A stretch of DNA of 47,686 bases from Roseofilum casamattae BLCC-M143 (GTDB lineage: Bacteria > Cyanobacteriota > Cyanobacteriia > Cyanobacteriales > Desertifilaceae), in contig NZ_JAQOSQ010000027.1 of the NCBI RefSeq assembly GCF_030068455.1, positions 1 to 47,686 on the forward strand, written 5' to 3'. Positions 1 to 8,875 of this stretch are shown here, piece by piece. The notes under the pieces are model-generated. The model had not been told where the DNA came from. It saw nothing but the letters and a program-made list of their open reading frames with translations, and ran no database searches. A program made the translations under genes and the position numbers. Each line of letters opens with the position of its first letter. Position 1 is the first letter of the stretch.

Positions 1-570
1 TGTTTTGATGAAAGTTCTAAACAACTCATTAGTGAAACTCGACCGCCTTTGCCAATGCAAGCGAGACAAAAAGAACGCTTTGACTATGAATACAAAAGAG
101 AAGGAGTTTGTAACCTATTCATGTTTTTTGAACCTCTAACAGGTTGGAGACATGTAGAAGTGACTGACCAACGCACTCAAAGAGATTATGGTCAACAAAT
201 GAAGTATCTCGTTGACGAATGTTTTCCTGGTGCTGAAAAAATAATTCTGGTACAGGATAACTTGAATACCCATGTGAAAGCCTCATTATATAAGGCTTTT
301 GAACCGGATCAAGCTCAACGTATTCTGAGCAAATTAGAATTTCACTATACTCCAAAACATGGCAGTTGGTTAAATATGGCAGAAATTGAATTAAGTGTTT
401 TAAACCGACAATGTCTGAATCGACGTATTGCCAAAAAAGATATATTGAAGAAGGAAATAGCGGCTTGGGAGAAACAGAGAAATCAAACTGGCTCAGTCAT
501 GGATTGGCAATTTACCACTGAAGAAGCTCGGATTAAGTTAAAGCATTTATATCCGTTAATAAAGCATTGA
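1..570 (+). CDS. IS630-family transposase, C-terminal part (5' end lies outside the window)
   Basis: DDE/RNase H-fold transposase of the IS630-Tc1/mariner group. The frame is open from base 1 (CFDESSKQL...), so the TTG near base 49 is not a real start and the gene begins upstream of the window. The three catalytic acidic residues expected of the family are visible: D in CFDESS (codon at 7), D in LVQDNLNTH (codon at 256) and E in HGSWLNMAEIE (codon at 382). The C-terminal NRQCLNRRI stretch is also typical of cyanobacterial IS630 members. The stop is followed within a few bases by the likely element end, then by coding sequence of a TPR-CHAT gene on the same strand. The family assignment is secure; whether the copy is intact cannot be judged here. 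Confidence 0.9.
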   Translation, partial: CFDESSKQLISETRPPLPMQARQKERFDYEYKREGVCNLFMFFEPLTGWRHVEVTDQRTQRDYGQQMKYLVDECFPGAEKIILVQDNLNTHVKASLYKAFEPDQAQRILSKLEFHYTPKHGSWLNMAEIELSVLNRQCLNRRIAKKDILKKEIAAWEKQRNQTGSVMDWQFTTEEARIKLKHLYPLIKH

Positions 571-578
571 CAGACCAC
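1..578 (+). mobile_element. Right end of an IS630-like insertion sequence
   Basis: IS630 elements insert at TA. The sequence after the transposase stop reads TGACAGACCAC, then TA at 579-580, and from there the translation is TPR-gene sequence (ALPIFQTLQDPVGKATTL). The same phrase recurs at the matching point of the downstream repeats (for example ALPILQAVQDRKGEATTL). The boundary at 578/579 is inferred from this homology break. The matching left inverted repeat would be outside the window. Confidence 0.6.
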
Positions 579-601
579 TAGCCTTACCCATTTTCCAAAC
601 T

Positions 602-2647
602 TTGCAAGACCCAGTTGGAAAAGCAACTACGTTGAATAATTTGGGGTTAGTGTATGACAGCATCGGTCAACTCCAACAGGCAATAAACTCTTATCAACAA
701 GCCTTACTACTTTCGAGAGCATTGCAAGACCGAGGAGGAACAGCAACGAGCTTGCACAATTTGGGGGAAGTTTACCGTAGGATCGGAGATTGGCAACAAG
801 CGATAGAGTATTATCAACAAGCTTTACGTCTTCGCCAAGCTGTTCAAGACCGAAGAGGAGAGGCGACGACATTGATTAATTTGGGGGTAGTTTATCACCA
901 CATCAGACAACCACAACAAGCTATAAAGTATTATCAACAAGCGTTACCTATTCTCCAAGCTGTTCAAGACCGAAAGGGAGAAGCGACGACGTTGAGCAAT
1001 ATAGGTGTGGTTTACCGAGACATCAATCAATCAGAAAAGACTGTCGAATACTGGAAAAAATCTCTAGGAATTCTCCTCAGCCTTCGGAATAACCTCAAAC
1101 AAGAAAATCGGAAAACCTTTATCGAAACTAGCTTCGCTCCAACAACAGCGGTCGCCCTGACCTCTCTCCTCATCGAAAAACAACAACCCAAAGAGGCCTT
1201 TACCTGGATTAACCGCGTGACCACTTACGAACTTGCTGACTATACTCGCCTACTCGGTGCAAAAGTGCAAAACCCACAAGCTCAAGCACGTATCAATGAA
1301 TATAATCAGCGCTGGCAACAAATTGAAAACCTGAGACGACAATTGCAAAGCGACTTCTCCGACGACCAACTTTCTCGCCGCATCAGTACCCTAGAAACGG
1401 AAAATATTAAACTCGCTGAAGATATTGCCCAACAGTTTCCTGAAGTTGCGGATATTTTTGAAACTACTCCCGCTAATATTCAACAACTGCAAGCAACTAT
1501 TCCAGAAGGAACCATTGTCCTGCAACCCGTTCCCCTAACCAATGTTTGGAACACTCCCAATACCCTTGCTCTCTTTCTCCTCACTCGCGATAGTTTCGAG
1601 GTCGTGCAAATATCCCTGGATGCGGAGAAATTTAACCAACTCGTCCAGCGCTATCCCGAAGAACTGGAAGAAGCAGAAGAAGGCTATCTCACCACTAGTC
1701 GCGAACTCTACAATATCCTCATCCGCCCTATCGAAGACAAACTCAACGCCTACAACCCGGAACAACTGAGCATCATCGCCACCGGACAACTCCGTTACAT
1801 TCCCTTTGAAACACTCAAGGACTCAGAAAGCCAACAATTCCTGATACAAAAATACCCCATCAACTACCTGACGCGCCTCTCCAAAACCCCTCCCAACGCT
1901 GAAACCGCCAGCAACTCCAGCCGTCTCCTCGCCTTCGGTAACCCAGTTCCTCGGCCTCCGCAAAATCTAGCCGGTGCAGAAGCCGAAGTCAACGCCATCT
2001 CCAAACTCTTTCGCAACAGTCAACGTTACCTGCACGATGACGCAACTTTAGAAGAATTCAAAACCCAAGCTCCCAAGTTTCCCTTCCTTCATCTTGCCAC
2101 CCACGGCTGCTTTAAACCTGATGGCTGCGGAGAGCTAGAAATGAAAGCCAATACCATTCTCTTCGCCGATACTCAGTGGCCTATCCAAGATGCTGCCTTA
2201 TTGGGACTGACTGACACTCGATTAATCGTCCTCAGCGCCTGTGAAACTGCTCGCGAAGCCGACGTAGACGGAAATTCCCTTTCCGGAGTCGCTTACCTAT
2301 TTGAACGAGCTGGAGCGCAAGCTGTAATGGCCAGTTTATGGCAAGCAGAAGATGAGAAAACACAGCAACTGATGAAGGACTTTTACCGCTATGTTGCTGA
2401 AGGAATGACCCAAGGAGAAGCCTTGCGCCAAGCCAAGCTCAATCAAATTGAGCTTAAACTTAGCCCACATTTTTGGTCGCCCTTCATCCTCATCGGCGAT
2501 GCTCAATCTTACCCGATTGAAACCGGCATTTTGATGACTTTCACCGACATTATCCGCAATTCTCGCACGACTTGGATTCTGGGAGCGATTTCTATAGCCT
2601 CCATCTCCCTCATCGGCCGCTTCTGGCTATTGAAACGCGCGAGCTAA
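602..2647 (+). CDS. TPR-CHAT domain protein, 5' end cut off by the IS630 insertion
   Basis: CHAT domains are caspase-like peptidase domains, and in cyanobacteria they are often fused to TPR arrays. About four 40-residue TPR units fill residues 1-160 (LNNLGLVYDSIGQLQQAINSYQQAL and so on). A helical linker follows, then CHAT at roughly 290-650. The presumed catalytic His is H501 in HLATHG and the Cys is C547 in LSACETA; both are intact. A single C-terminal transmembrane helix (about 655-675) ends in basic residues. The reading frame stays open upstream to base 569 and encodes more TPR sequence (ALPIFQTLQD), so the TTG at 602 is only the first possible start after the IS, not the native one. The native N terminus is missing here. 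Codons 3' of the junction show no damage, so the disruption is probably recent, or the gene is still expressed from a promoter in the IS. Confidence 0.85.
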   Translation: MQDPVGKATTLNNLGLVYDSIGQLQQAINSYQQALLLSRALQDRGGTATSLHNLGEVYRRIGDWQQAIEYYQQALRLRQAVQDRRGEATTLINLGVVYHHIRQPQQAIKYYQQALPILQAVQDRKGEATTLSNIGVVYRDINQSEKTVEYWKKSLGILLSLRNNLKQENRKTFIETSFAPTTAVALTSLLIEKQQPKEAFTWINRVTTYELADYTRLLGAKVQNPQAQARINEYNQRWQQIENLRRQLQSDFSDDQLSRRISTLETENIKLAEDIAQQFPEVADIFETTPANIQQLQATIPEGTIVLQPVPLTNVWNTPNTLALFLLTRDSFEVVQISLDAEKFNQLVQRYPEELEEAEEGYLTTSRELYNILIRPIEDKLNAYNPEQLSIIATGQLRYIPFETLKDSESQQFLIQKYPINYLTRLSKTPPNAETASNSSRLLAFGNPVPRPPQNLAGAEAEVNAISKLFRNSQRYLHDDATLEEFKTQAPKFPFLHLATHGCFKPDGCGELEMKANTILFADTQWPIQDAALLGLTDTRLIVLSACETAREADVDGNSLSGVAYLFERAGAQAVMASLWQAEDEKTQQLMKDFYRYVAEGMTQGEALRQAKLNQIELKLSPHFWSPFILIGDAQSYPIETGILMTFTDIIRNSRTTWILGAISIASISLIGRFWLLKRAS

Positions 2648-2664
2648 AATCGCGGCACGGTGAA

Positions 2665-2679
2665 AGAAACCGGGTTTCT
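2665..2679. repeat. Dispersed palindrome AGAAACCGGGTTTCT
   Basis: This 15-bp inverted repeat sits between the convergent CHAT and Rpn genes. Close variants occur at 3625-3639, 3672-3686 and 43965-43979, with a partial copy at 43915-43929. All copies are intergenic. Confidence 0.7.
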
Positions 2680-2689
2680 GGCCTCTCGT

Positions 2690-3562
2690 TTACTGTGCTA
2701 GAGCATCCAACCAGTCGAGCAAATCTTGCTGCTGCTCGAAGTTAGGCATCGCTGCCATCAACGCTTCCAATTGAGCCAAAGAAAGTTGACCAATTCTCTG
2801 CTGAAGCACAAGGGAAAGCATACCAATTTTCTGTTGCAACATCGTCAAAATCACTTGCCGACGACCTCGCTCGAGTCCTTCTTGAATTCCTTCTTCTCGT
2901 CCTTGCTCGATTCCTTGTTTGCGTCCTTTTTGCAAAATGAATTGATAAAAAGAAGAATCTTCGAGCAGGTCTTCGCCAAAGAGTTCTTCAATGGTTTTTG
3001 GGTTGTGAATGAGTCCAGACATAATGGCAGTACAGGCAATAATTTCTCGGCGTTGGTTGGGGTTCTGAATTTGGCGAGCAACCCCTGCTACCTGTTGTAA
3101 CAGATTGCGCGGAGCATTGCTACGGGCAAGAGGAGCCAGGGGGAGCAGAGCGGGGTCGGCCAGAAAGGGAGCTGGGTCTTCTTCCCAAAGCCGCAGGACG
3201 CGGTATTGGTGGCTGGTATTTTGGACTTGAAAGCGGTCAACATAGGCTTGCGGCTAATTGGTTTCTTTGAGAAAGATGACGACTTGTTCGATGTCGCAAT
3301 GATATTTGCGATAGAGCCGCAGCCAATAGTCAATCATTCGCTCCGGTAAGGGTACGTCATTTCGCGGAAGCCGCTCGAATTCTAGATGCAATATGGTATT
3401 AGCAACTTTGAGCAAAATCAAAGAATCAGCGCGAATGGGTTCGCTGGCTAATTCGGTTTTGAGAACTTGGACGTTGGTGGGATTGATTTGTGGAAGCAGC
3501 CAACGGACAAAACTCAGGGGATTTTGGGTGGCGAGAAATTTACAGGTGTTATCGAAAGCCAC
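2690..3562 (-). pseudogene. Rpn-family PD-(D/E)XK nuclease/transposase-like gene with DUF4351, split by an in-frame TAG
   Basis: The Rpn (recombination-promoting nuclease, formerly transposase_31) family is abundant in cyanobacteria. Reading leftward from the ATG at 3562 gives MAFDNTCKFLATQNP..., with ADSLILLKVANTILHLEFE matching the family's PD-(D/E)XK core and DYWLRLYRKY following. A TAG at 3254-3256 stops the frame after 102 codons. The same frame then runs open for another 187 codons (PQAYVDRFQVQNTSHQYRVLRLW... to 2690) with the usual coiled, charged stretch GRKQGIEQGREEGIQEGLERG and a DUF4351-type C terminus. Without the TAG the product would be 290 residues, normal for the family. The TAG may be a nonsense mutation or a sequencing error; no frameshift is needed to join the halves. 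Confidence 0.85.
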
Positions 3563-3624
3563 AGTAATTATAACTTAAATATTGTTCTTTAATTATACCA
3601 TTAATTGTGTCGTGAAAAGGGTGG

Positions 3625-3686
3625 AGAAACCTGGTTTCTATCAAGATTTCGGCTGCGATGCGAGTTCTTCTAGAAACCCGGTTTCT
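3625..3686. repeat. Two further AGAAACCnGGTTTCT palindromes
   Basis: Copies at 3625-3639 (AGAAACCTGGTTTCT) and 3672-3686 (AGAAACCCGGTTTCT) lie 47 bp apart in the spacer between the Rpn gene and the next leftward gene. They belong to the family noted at 2665 and 43965. Confidence 0.7.
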
Positions 3687-3701
3687 GGTTCCTGGATTGT
3701 G

Positions 3702-4589
3702 TTATTGTAAGTCTTCCGGGCGGACAAAATCAGGGGCTAAAATCATGACTTGGTCGCCATACATGCTTTTTTGTAGGGCAACTACTGGGTGCGATCGCCC
3801 AAACTCTTCTTGACCTGGATTCGTCTGTATCAGGTAAATCCAGCCGTCTCGCTCTAGCAGCAATCGCCAGACTCGCTCCGGATCGTCGGGATCGAAGGTG
3901 TCGTTTTTTTCTTGCCCTTGAAACCCCTGATAGGTGAGGAAATCTCCAAAAAATCGGAATCCTTCTACTGATGACTCAAAACTGCCAGGATCGTTTAATT
4001 TAGCACCGATAGGAATGCGGTCTTCAGGGACAATAAAAGTGACGACGGGCAAGGTGGAATTCCTGCCCATATCTCGTTGCGCATCCCGAATTGCTTGACT
4101 TTGCGCTAAAATAAATAAAATAATCAAAACCCAACTAACAATGACAATTTCATCGATTAAAGAGCGCAGCACTTTAATCGAATCAAATCTGAAGGGTTTG
4201 AACTGAAGTAGGGTATAAATGAGGCGATAAAGAAATGTGCTTTTTCGCGACCAATATCTCTGGCAACGGTGATGGTAAAATTGGGCAATATCGACGATTG
4301 ATCCGATCGCCAATAAGGTCGTATAAATTTGGACGAGAGTCAGAGAAAATGCGATCGCCGTCCGCCCTATTGCTCCACTATCAGCAAAAAACACCTGAAT
4401 CGGTACAATGAGAAATGATTCCACCGAAAACTCGAGAGTCGTAATTTCTAAATGAAAGTTGAGAAAATAAGCCCAGCGATAAATCCAACCGGTAAAAAAG
4501 AGAGAAACACCGAGCAACCCAATTAAACTGGCAAAGCGTCGCAGAATACTCGGCTCATTTCCGGGTTCGGGCGCAGAAGAGTCAGACAC
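3702..4589 (-). CDS. Hypothetical integral membrane protein
   Basis: I do not recognise a family for this 295-residue product. The N-terminal half holds about four hydrophobic segments: ASLIGLLGVSLFFTGWIY, a weaker FLIVPIQVFFADS, AFSLTLVQIYTTLLAIGSIV and IVIVSWVLIILFILAQS. The C-terminal 120 residues are soluble-looking (LPVVTFIVPEDRIPIGAKL, then FRFFGDFLTYQGFQ and ERVWRLLLERDGWIYLIQ) and could form a sensor or binding domain. The start is GTG, preceded by ACAGGA at suitable spacing. The gene is divergent from the exported protein at 4654, with about 65 bp between them. Function unknown. Confidence 0.75.
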   Translation of the reverse strand: MSDSSAPEPGNEPSILRRFASLIGLLGVSLFFTGWIYRWAYFLNFHLEITTLEFSVESFLIVPIQVFFADSGAIGRTAIAFSLTLVQIYTTLLAIGSIVDIAQFYHHRCQRYWSRKSTFLYRLIYTLLQFKPFRFDSIKVLRSLIDEIVIVSWVLIILFILAQSQAIRDAQRDMGRNSTLPVVTFIVPEDRIPIGAKLNDPGSFESSVEGFRFFGDFLTYQGFQGQEKNDTFDPDDPERVWRLLLERDGWIYLIQTNPGQEEFGRSHPVVALQKSMYGDQVMILAPDFVRPEDLQ

Positions 4590-4653
4590 GAAGACGATCC
4601 TGTGAAGATTCGCTATACTGAAATTGAATTAGTCTTGAGCTTATGCTAACATT

Positions 4654-5241
4654 ATGCAAAGATTGGTTCGAGTGGCTTTAGCGAGTGTCGTGGCGATCGC
4701 CAGCATTGGTATCGCAACCACTAGCCTCTCCTTCTTCGTATCGCGTCCTGAAGCAGAAAACAGTATTGCTCAAACTCAAGTTGCTCGGGGCGAAAGTGCT
4801 CTCCCCGTTTCACTTCCCACACAAGCCATCATCACTTTAGTAGATGGTGCGGGACAGCGCTCCGGACGCATTATTGAGATGAATGACGAAACCATCATTC
4901 TGCATACCGGAAAAGCACAACCTGAAACCATTGCTCGGCAAGATATCGCGTTCATAGAATTTCAAAAAGGCTCAATTGTTCACCTCCGCAACGGGCCCAT
5001 GATGTATCGCGGATCGAAACCCGACGATAAAATTAAAATATTAGATCGTGTGCCACCGAGAGCATTTCAAGTAACTGACGCGCGTAAAGGACAACTGCAA
5101 ATTGACTTAACCTTAACCTCGTTGAATGCCGACCAGATTTCGGGATACATCAGTAATAGCAAGAGCTTTTCTTATGTGGTAAATCGGATAGAATGCGATC
5201 GCCACTCCAACCAGATGACCGTGACCCTCACTCGTCACTAG
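4654..5241 (+). CDS. Hypothetical exported protein with an Sm-like beta segment
   Basis: The product has 195 residues. The first 40 form a basic N terminus and hydrophobic helix (LVRVALASVVAIASIGIATTSLSFFV), a signal peptide or membrane anchor. The middle reads ITLVDGAGQRSGRIIEMNDETIILHTG, an alternation that resembles small beta-barrel (Sm or SH3-like) folds, but this is only an impression. The tail (QLQIDLTLTSLNADQISGYI) also looks beta-rich. No catalytic motif is visible. It is transcribed away from the membrane protein at 3702-4589. Confidence 0.7.
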   Translation: MQRLVRVALASVVAIASIGIATTSLSFFVSRPEAENSIAQTQVARGESALPVSLPTQAIITLVDGAGQRSGRIIEMNDETIILHTGKAQPETIARQDIAFIEFQKGSIVHLRNGPMMYRGSKPDDKIKILDRVPPRAFQVTDARKGQLQIDLTLTSLNADQISGYISNSKSFSYVVNRIECDRHSNQMTVTLTRH

Positions 5242-5251
5242 GAATACAAAT

Positions 5252-5416
5252 GGAACGAGAGAAAGCGAACATCTGCGACGGGAGATGCACCAACATTTTA
5301 TCGAAATATTAGAACAATGGAAAAAGCCCTATATTTGGGTGGGAGGCGATCGCCAACATCGTCTTTTGCAAGCAACAGAAGCGATCGCTCCTTTGTTGAA
5401 TTTTCCAGCCTTTTAG
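5252..5416 (+). pseudogene. Possible remnant of an ATPase/kinase-type gene
   Basis: This short open segment encodes RREMHQHFIEILEQWKKPYIWVGGDRQHRLLQATEAIAPLLNFPAF and then a stop. It resembles the C-terminal end of cyanobacterial AAA or NadR-like ATPases (a FIEILE...PYIWV.GDRQ.RL..A..AI pattern). It has no start or P-loop upstream. The opposite strand carries no convincing gene. I regard it as a 3' gene fossil at low confidence. Confidence 0.3.
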
Positions 5417-5481
5417 GCATTTGCAGCAACCGGCAAACTCTCATATTATGGCGATCGTGAGGAGTAAACGAGGAGAATGCT

Positions 5482-6174
5482 ATGGCAACGCTAACTGGAA
5501 CGCCATTTAATGATTTCATCGGTGGGGGGCCGTTTGTTGACCTCATCTTAGGATTAGAAGGTAACGATAGCCTTTATGGAGTGGATAACAACGACCAACT
5601 CTACGGCAACCAAGGCGTGGATTTAATTTCAGGTAACCGAGGCGATGATGTTATCTTCGGCGGACAGGATAACGATAATCTTTATGGCGGACAGAACAAC
5701 GACTTAATCTTCGGAAACCGGGAAAACGATCGCATTAACGGCAACCAAAATGAAGATGTGCTCTATGGCGGCCAAGGTAATGATATCGTCCGCGGCGGAC
5801 AAGGAAGCGATCGCGTGTTTGGCGACTTTGGCGATGACGTGCTCTATGGCGATAATGGCAGCGATACAGTCACCGGAGGCGTCGGTAACGATATTTTTGC
5901 GATCGGCGTGTCTCTCTCCCTCAACGCGCGCACGACGGGAGGCACTCGCCTGCAAGATGCGGATGTCTTTGAGGATTTTCGTCCGGGAGAGGATTTAATT
6001 GGCTTGACTAACGGCATGACTTTTGAAGATTTAGAAATTACTCCAGGAACCGGTACTCAAACTATTATTCGCGATCGCCAAACCGGAGATTTTCTCGCTA
6101 TCGTAGAAGGAGTTAGCTCCATTCAACTGACTGCCGCAAACTTTACAGTCGTCCCTGCTGTCTTCGCTATTTAG
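5482..6174 (+). CDS. RTX (hemolysin-type) calcium-binding repeat protein
   Basis: Residues 20-140 of this 230-residue product hold about ten nonapeptide repeats of the GGxGxDxUx type (GGQGNDIVR, GDFGDDVLYG, GGVGNDIFA). Such repeats bind calcium in a parallel beta-roll, typically in proteins exported by type I secretion. The C-terminal 80 residues (DADVFEDFRPGEDLIGLTNGMTFEDLEI) match the usual cap following RTX arrays. There is no N-terminal signal peptide, as expected for C-terminal export signals. A GGAGA ribosome site precedes the ATG. No toxin or enzyme domain is present, so it may be a small surface or matrix protein. The DUF423 gene follows after only 2 bp. Confidence 0.85.
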   Translation: MATLTGTPFNDFIGGGPFVDLILGLEGNDSLYGVDNNDQLYGNQGVDLISGNRGDDVIFGGQDNDNLYGGQNNDLIFGNRENDRINGNQNEDVLYGGQGNDIVRGGQGSDRVFGDFGDDVLYGDNGSDTVTGGVGNDIFAIGVSLSLNARTTGGTRLQDADVFEDFRPGEDLIGLTNGMTFEDLEITPGTGTQTIIRDRQTGDFLAIVEGVSSIQLTAANFTVVPAVFAI

Positions 6175-6176
6175 AT

Positions 6177-6566
6177 ATGAGCCAAATTTTTCTCACCATA
6201 GGATCGATTTTAGCCGCGATCGCCGTCGCTGCTGGCGCCTTTGCCTCTCACGCGCTCAAAGACCAGCTTACGGAGCGCTCCCTAGAGATCTTTGAAACCG
6301 CCACCAAATACCAAATGTACCACGCTCTCGGCATTCTGATTGTGGCCTTCGCCCTGAGCGCCAGTCAATTACCTGCATCCTGGTTGCTCAGTTGTGGCTG
6401 GTCTTTCGTTATTGGCATTGCTCTCTTTTCCGGGAGCTTATATGCCTTGAGCCTAACTGGAATCAAAATTCTCGGAGCCATTACTCCCTTCGGAGGAGTC
6501 GCCTTTTTAGTTGGATGGGGAAGTTTGGCGATCGCCGCTTGGGTCTCAACTCCCACTTCCCCCTAA
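6177..6566 (+). CDS. DUF423 family inner-membrane protein
   Basis: This 129-residue protein has about four transmembrane helices. The N-terminal pattern GAFASHALKDQLTERSLEIFETATKYQMYHALGIL is diagnostic of DUF423 (YgdD-like) proteins, whose function is not established. Length is normal for the family. It starts 2 bp after the RTX gene stop, so the two are probably co-transcribed, though no functional link is evident. Confidence 0.9.
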   Translation: MSQIFLTIGSILAAIAVAAGAFASHALKDQLTERSLEIFETATKYQMYHALGILIVAFALSASQLPASWLLSCGWSFVIGIALFSGSLYALSLTGIKILGAITPFGGVAFLVGWGSLAIAAWVSTPTSP

Positions 6567-6606
6567 GTTAGGGTCGATGCAAATGCGCGCTGTATTTAAC
6601 AATCAT

Positions 6607-7521
6607 TTAAGATTCTAAATCCGATCGCGCTGCCTGTTCCAGAACTTGTTGAATCTGAGGAGTTTCCAGGAACGCTTTTGTATCTGCCAGCAAGCGCTCT
6701 CCCCAAAGATTCAACGCGAGAAACTCCAGATCGGCATATGCTGGGTCGTGTTTTAGAGCTTCCGAACCAATCTTCAACCCTTGTCGGCGATCGCCTTTCG
6801 CGTACAACGCCACCGCCAAAGCCAACTGCGGTTCCGCTGCATCCGGCTCCAAACTCACCGCTTTCCGCCAGTTAGAAATCGCCCGATCTGCTTGTCCCTG
6901 TTCGTATTGAATCAAACCAATATTATTAATTCCCGGCCAAAACGACTCGTCTTGCTTAATCGCCTTTTTGTATTGCGCGATCGCCTCGCTCCAGCGATTC
7001 AGCTTATAATACGCATTACCCAAATCGAACAAAGCCTCCAAACGATTTGGCTCGATCTTCAAACCCTCCTGAGTGTAGCGAACCACTGCTTGGTAATCCT
7101 CCATTTGGAAATGAACCGACCCCAGAGTAAACAAAATCAGCGCATTCTTCGGTTCCAGAGACTGCGCCTTTTGTAGAGTCGTAATGGAGCGATCGAACTC
7201 TCCAGCTTGCAGTTGTAAGCGTCCTAACAAGAACCAAGCATCCGCATTGTCAGGAACCAGTTGAGTAGCCAGTTGCGCCCGAGCCAAAGCCGGCTGGAAC
7301 TGTTGGAACTGAGCCAGTTGAGCGGCTTGCCGAGCTAAAGTTAAGCCCTCTTCTTCCAACGCCTTCTGCTCTAACTCTAACGTATAGGGAATAATTGCCT
7401 GACCCCAAGCAGGAAGAACGCTACTCCACCCAGCCCACAATGACAGACATAACAACACATAAATCGGTTTTGGCACAATATCAGCCTCAGACAACAGACG
7501 CAACAGATCGCTCTTTATCAT
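6607..7521 (-). CDS. Exported TPR-repeat protein
   Basis: A hydrophobic stretch (PIYVLLCLSLWAGWSSVLPAWGQA) near residues 20-43, ending in a plausible signal peptidase site, is followed by six or seven TPR units (ADAWFLLGRLQLQAGEFDRSITTLQKAQSLEPKN and similar) up to about residue 260. TPR arrays act as protein-binding scaffolds; the partner is unknown. I chose the ATG at 7521 over the TTG three codons upstream. The protein is probably periplasmic or lumenal. It is divergent from the PATAN-REC regulator. Confidence 0.8.
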   Translation of the reverse strand: MIKSDLLRLLSEADIVPKPIYVLLCLSLWAGWSSVLPAWGQAIIPYTLELEQKALEEEGLTLARQAAQLAQFQQFQPALARAQLATQLVPDNADAWFLLGRLQLQAGEFDRSITTLQKAQSLEPKNALILFTLGSVHFQMEDYQAVVRYTQEGLKIEPNRLEALFDLGNAYYKLNRWSEAIAQYKKAIKQDESFWPGINNIGLIQYEQGQADRAISNWRKAVSLEPDAAEPQLALAVALYAKGDRRQGLKIGSEALKHDPAYADLEFLALNLWGERLLADTKAFLETPQIQQVLEQAARSDLES

Positions 7522-7653
7522 CTTAACCAAGATTCAACCATCACCCAAGATTTCCTTACCCAAGTTTTACTCAATTGCGCTTCACCCTTTACGAGTAATT
7601 ATTAACCCATCTAGAATAAAAGCAAATTCTAAACAGGATTGAGCTGCTCTCGG

Positions 7654-8847
7654 ATGCCTTCCTTATCTCCAAAGATTGATTTCGACCATAACGGGTGCCC
7701 TCTCATGGAGCGTTATCTCCAGCAAATCTACCAGCAACAAGCAACAGGGGAGCTAATGGTAACTGCTCGCGAGCAGACTTGGCACCTGTTTTTCTACCTC
7801 GGACATCTCCTCTACGGTACGGGAGGAGTGCATCGCTCTCGGCGATGGTATCGGTATATTCAACTTTTCCCAGTAGATTGGGCTACAATTAAGCTCAATA
7901 AGCCTACGGGGATGTGGGAGTATTATCTGCTGCGTTACGCTTTGCAACAGCATCAGATGAGTCTCAAACAAGCTCAATCAGTGATTACCTACAGTGCGAT
8001 GGAAATCTTATTCGCTCTGTTGATTCAATCTCAGGACAAAATTGCCAGCCGTTGGAAACCGAGTCAAAGGATTTCCAGCAATAGTGGCTCGCCGCGATCG
8101 TCTCTGGCCGTACCTATTCCCCAGTTGCTCGAGCGCACCCAACCCTTATCGCGGCAATGGCAGAAAATGGAGCTAACTCCACTCTCTCCGGATCTGGCTC
8201 CGATCTTGAAGCGACCTACGGAACTCCCCAAACGGGTGAGTGCCGAAACCTCTGGCAAGTTGATTCAACTCTTTAATGGCGAAAACCCAATCTGGGATAT
8301 TGCTCTGGAGATGAAACAATCTATTCCAACCTTATCTCGCAGTCTGCGTCACTTCTGGAAGCAGGGAATTATTGACTTCCGCACTCTGCCCGATCTCGAG
8401 CCTCCGGTATCCTGGCCGCTGTCATCTGAAGACCCCTCGAGAAATTTAGACACCAAATCTCAACAGCCATCGGGTCTGTTAATTGCTTGTATCGATGATA
8501 GTCCTTTGGTCGGTCATGCCTTGAGCAATATTTTAATTCCTGCCGGGTATCAGTTATTGAAAATTAGCGATCCGATTAGTGGCATGTCGGAGCTGGCAGA
8601 ACACAAACCCGATTTAATTTTATTGGATGTGGTGATGCCAACGGTGACCGGTTATAATCTCTGTACGTTTTTACGACATACGTCGTTATTTAATGAAACT
8701 CCTATTATTATTTTAACCAGCCGCGATCATCTGCTCGATCGCACGAAAGCTAAGCTAGCTGGCGCTACTGATTTTTTAACCAAACCTGCCAAACCCGATC
8801 AGCTCATCCGGTTAATTGAGAAATATATCGCCAAACCCTTCAATTGA
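7654..8847 (+). CDS. PatA-type response regulator (PATAN domain plus C-terminal receiver)
   Basis: The N-terminal 270 residues form a PATAN (DUF4388-like) region (LQQIYQQQATGELMVTAREQTWHLFFYLGHLLYGTGG), as in PatA, PixG and TaxP1 of cyanobacterial pattern-formation and phototaxis pathways. The C-terminal 120 residues are a complete receiver: acidic pair D281-D282 in CIDDSP, phospho-acceptor D325 in LLDVVMP, and K377 in TKPAK. No output DNA-binding domain is present. The ATG at 7654 was preferred to a TTG five codons upstream, because an AGGA lies about 14 bases before it and is too close to the TTG. No kinase or CheW-type partner lies nearby, so it is a solitary regulator in this window. Confidence 0.85.
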   Translation: MPSLSPKIDFDHNGCPLMERYLQQIYQQQATGELMVTAREQTWHLFFYLGHLLYGTGGVHRSRRWYRYIQLFPVDWATIKLNKPTGMWEYYLLRYALQQHQMSLKQAQSVITYSAMEILFALLIQSQDKIASRWKPSQRISSNSGSPRSSLAVPIPQLLERTQPLSRQWQKMELTPLSPDLAPILKRPTELPKRVSAETSGKLIQLFNGENPIWDIALEMKQSIPTLSRSLRHFWKQGIIDFRTLPDLEPPVSWPLSSEDPSRNLDTKSQQPSGLLIACIDDSPLVGHALSNILIPAGYQLLKISDPISGMSELAEHKPDLILLDVVMPTVTGYNLCTFLRHTSLFNETPIIILTSRDHLLDRTKAKLAGATDFLTKPAKPDQLIRLIEKYIAKPFN

Positions 8848-8875
8848 AAGATTGGGGAACGGGAATAGACTTAGC

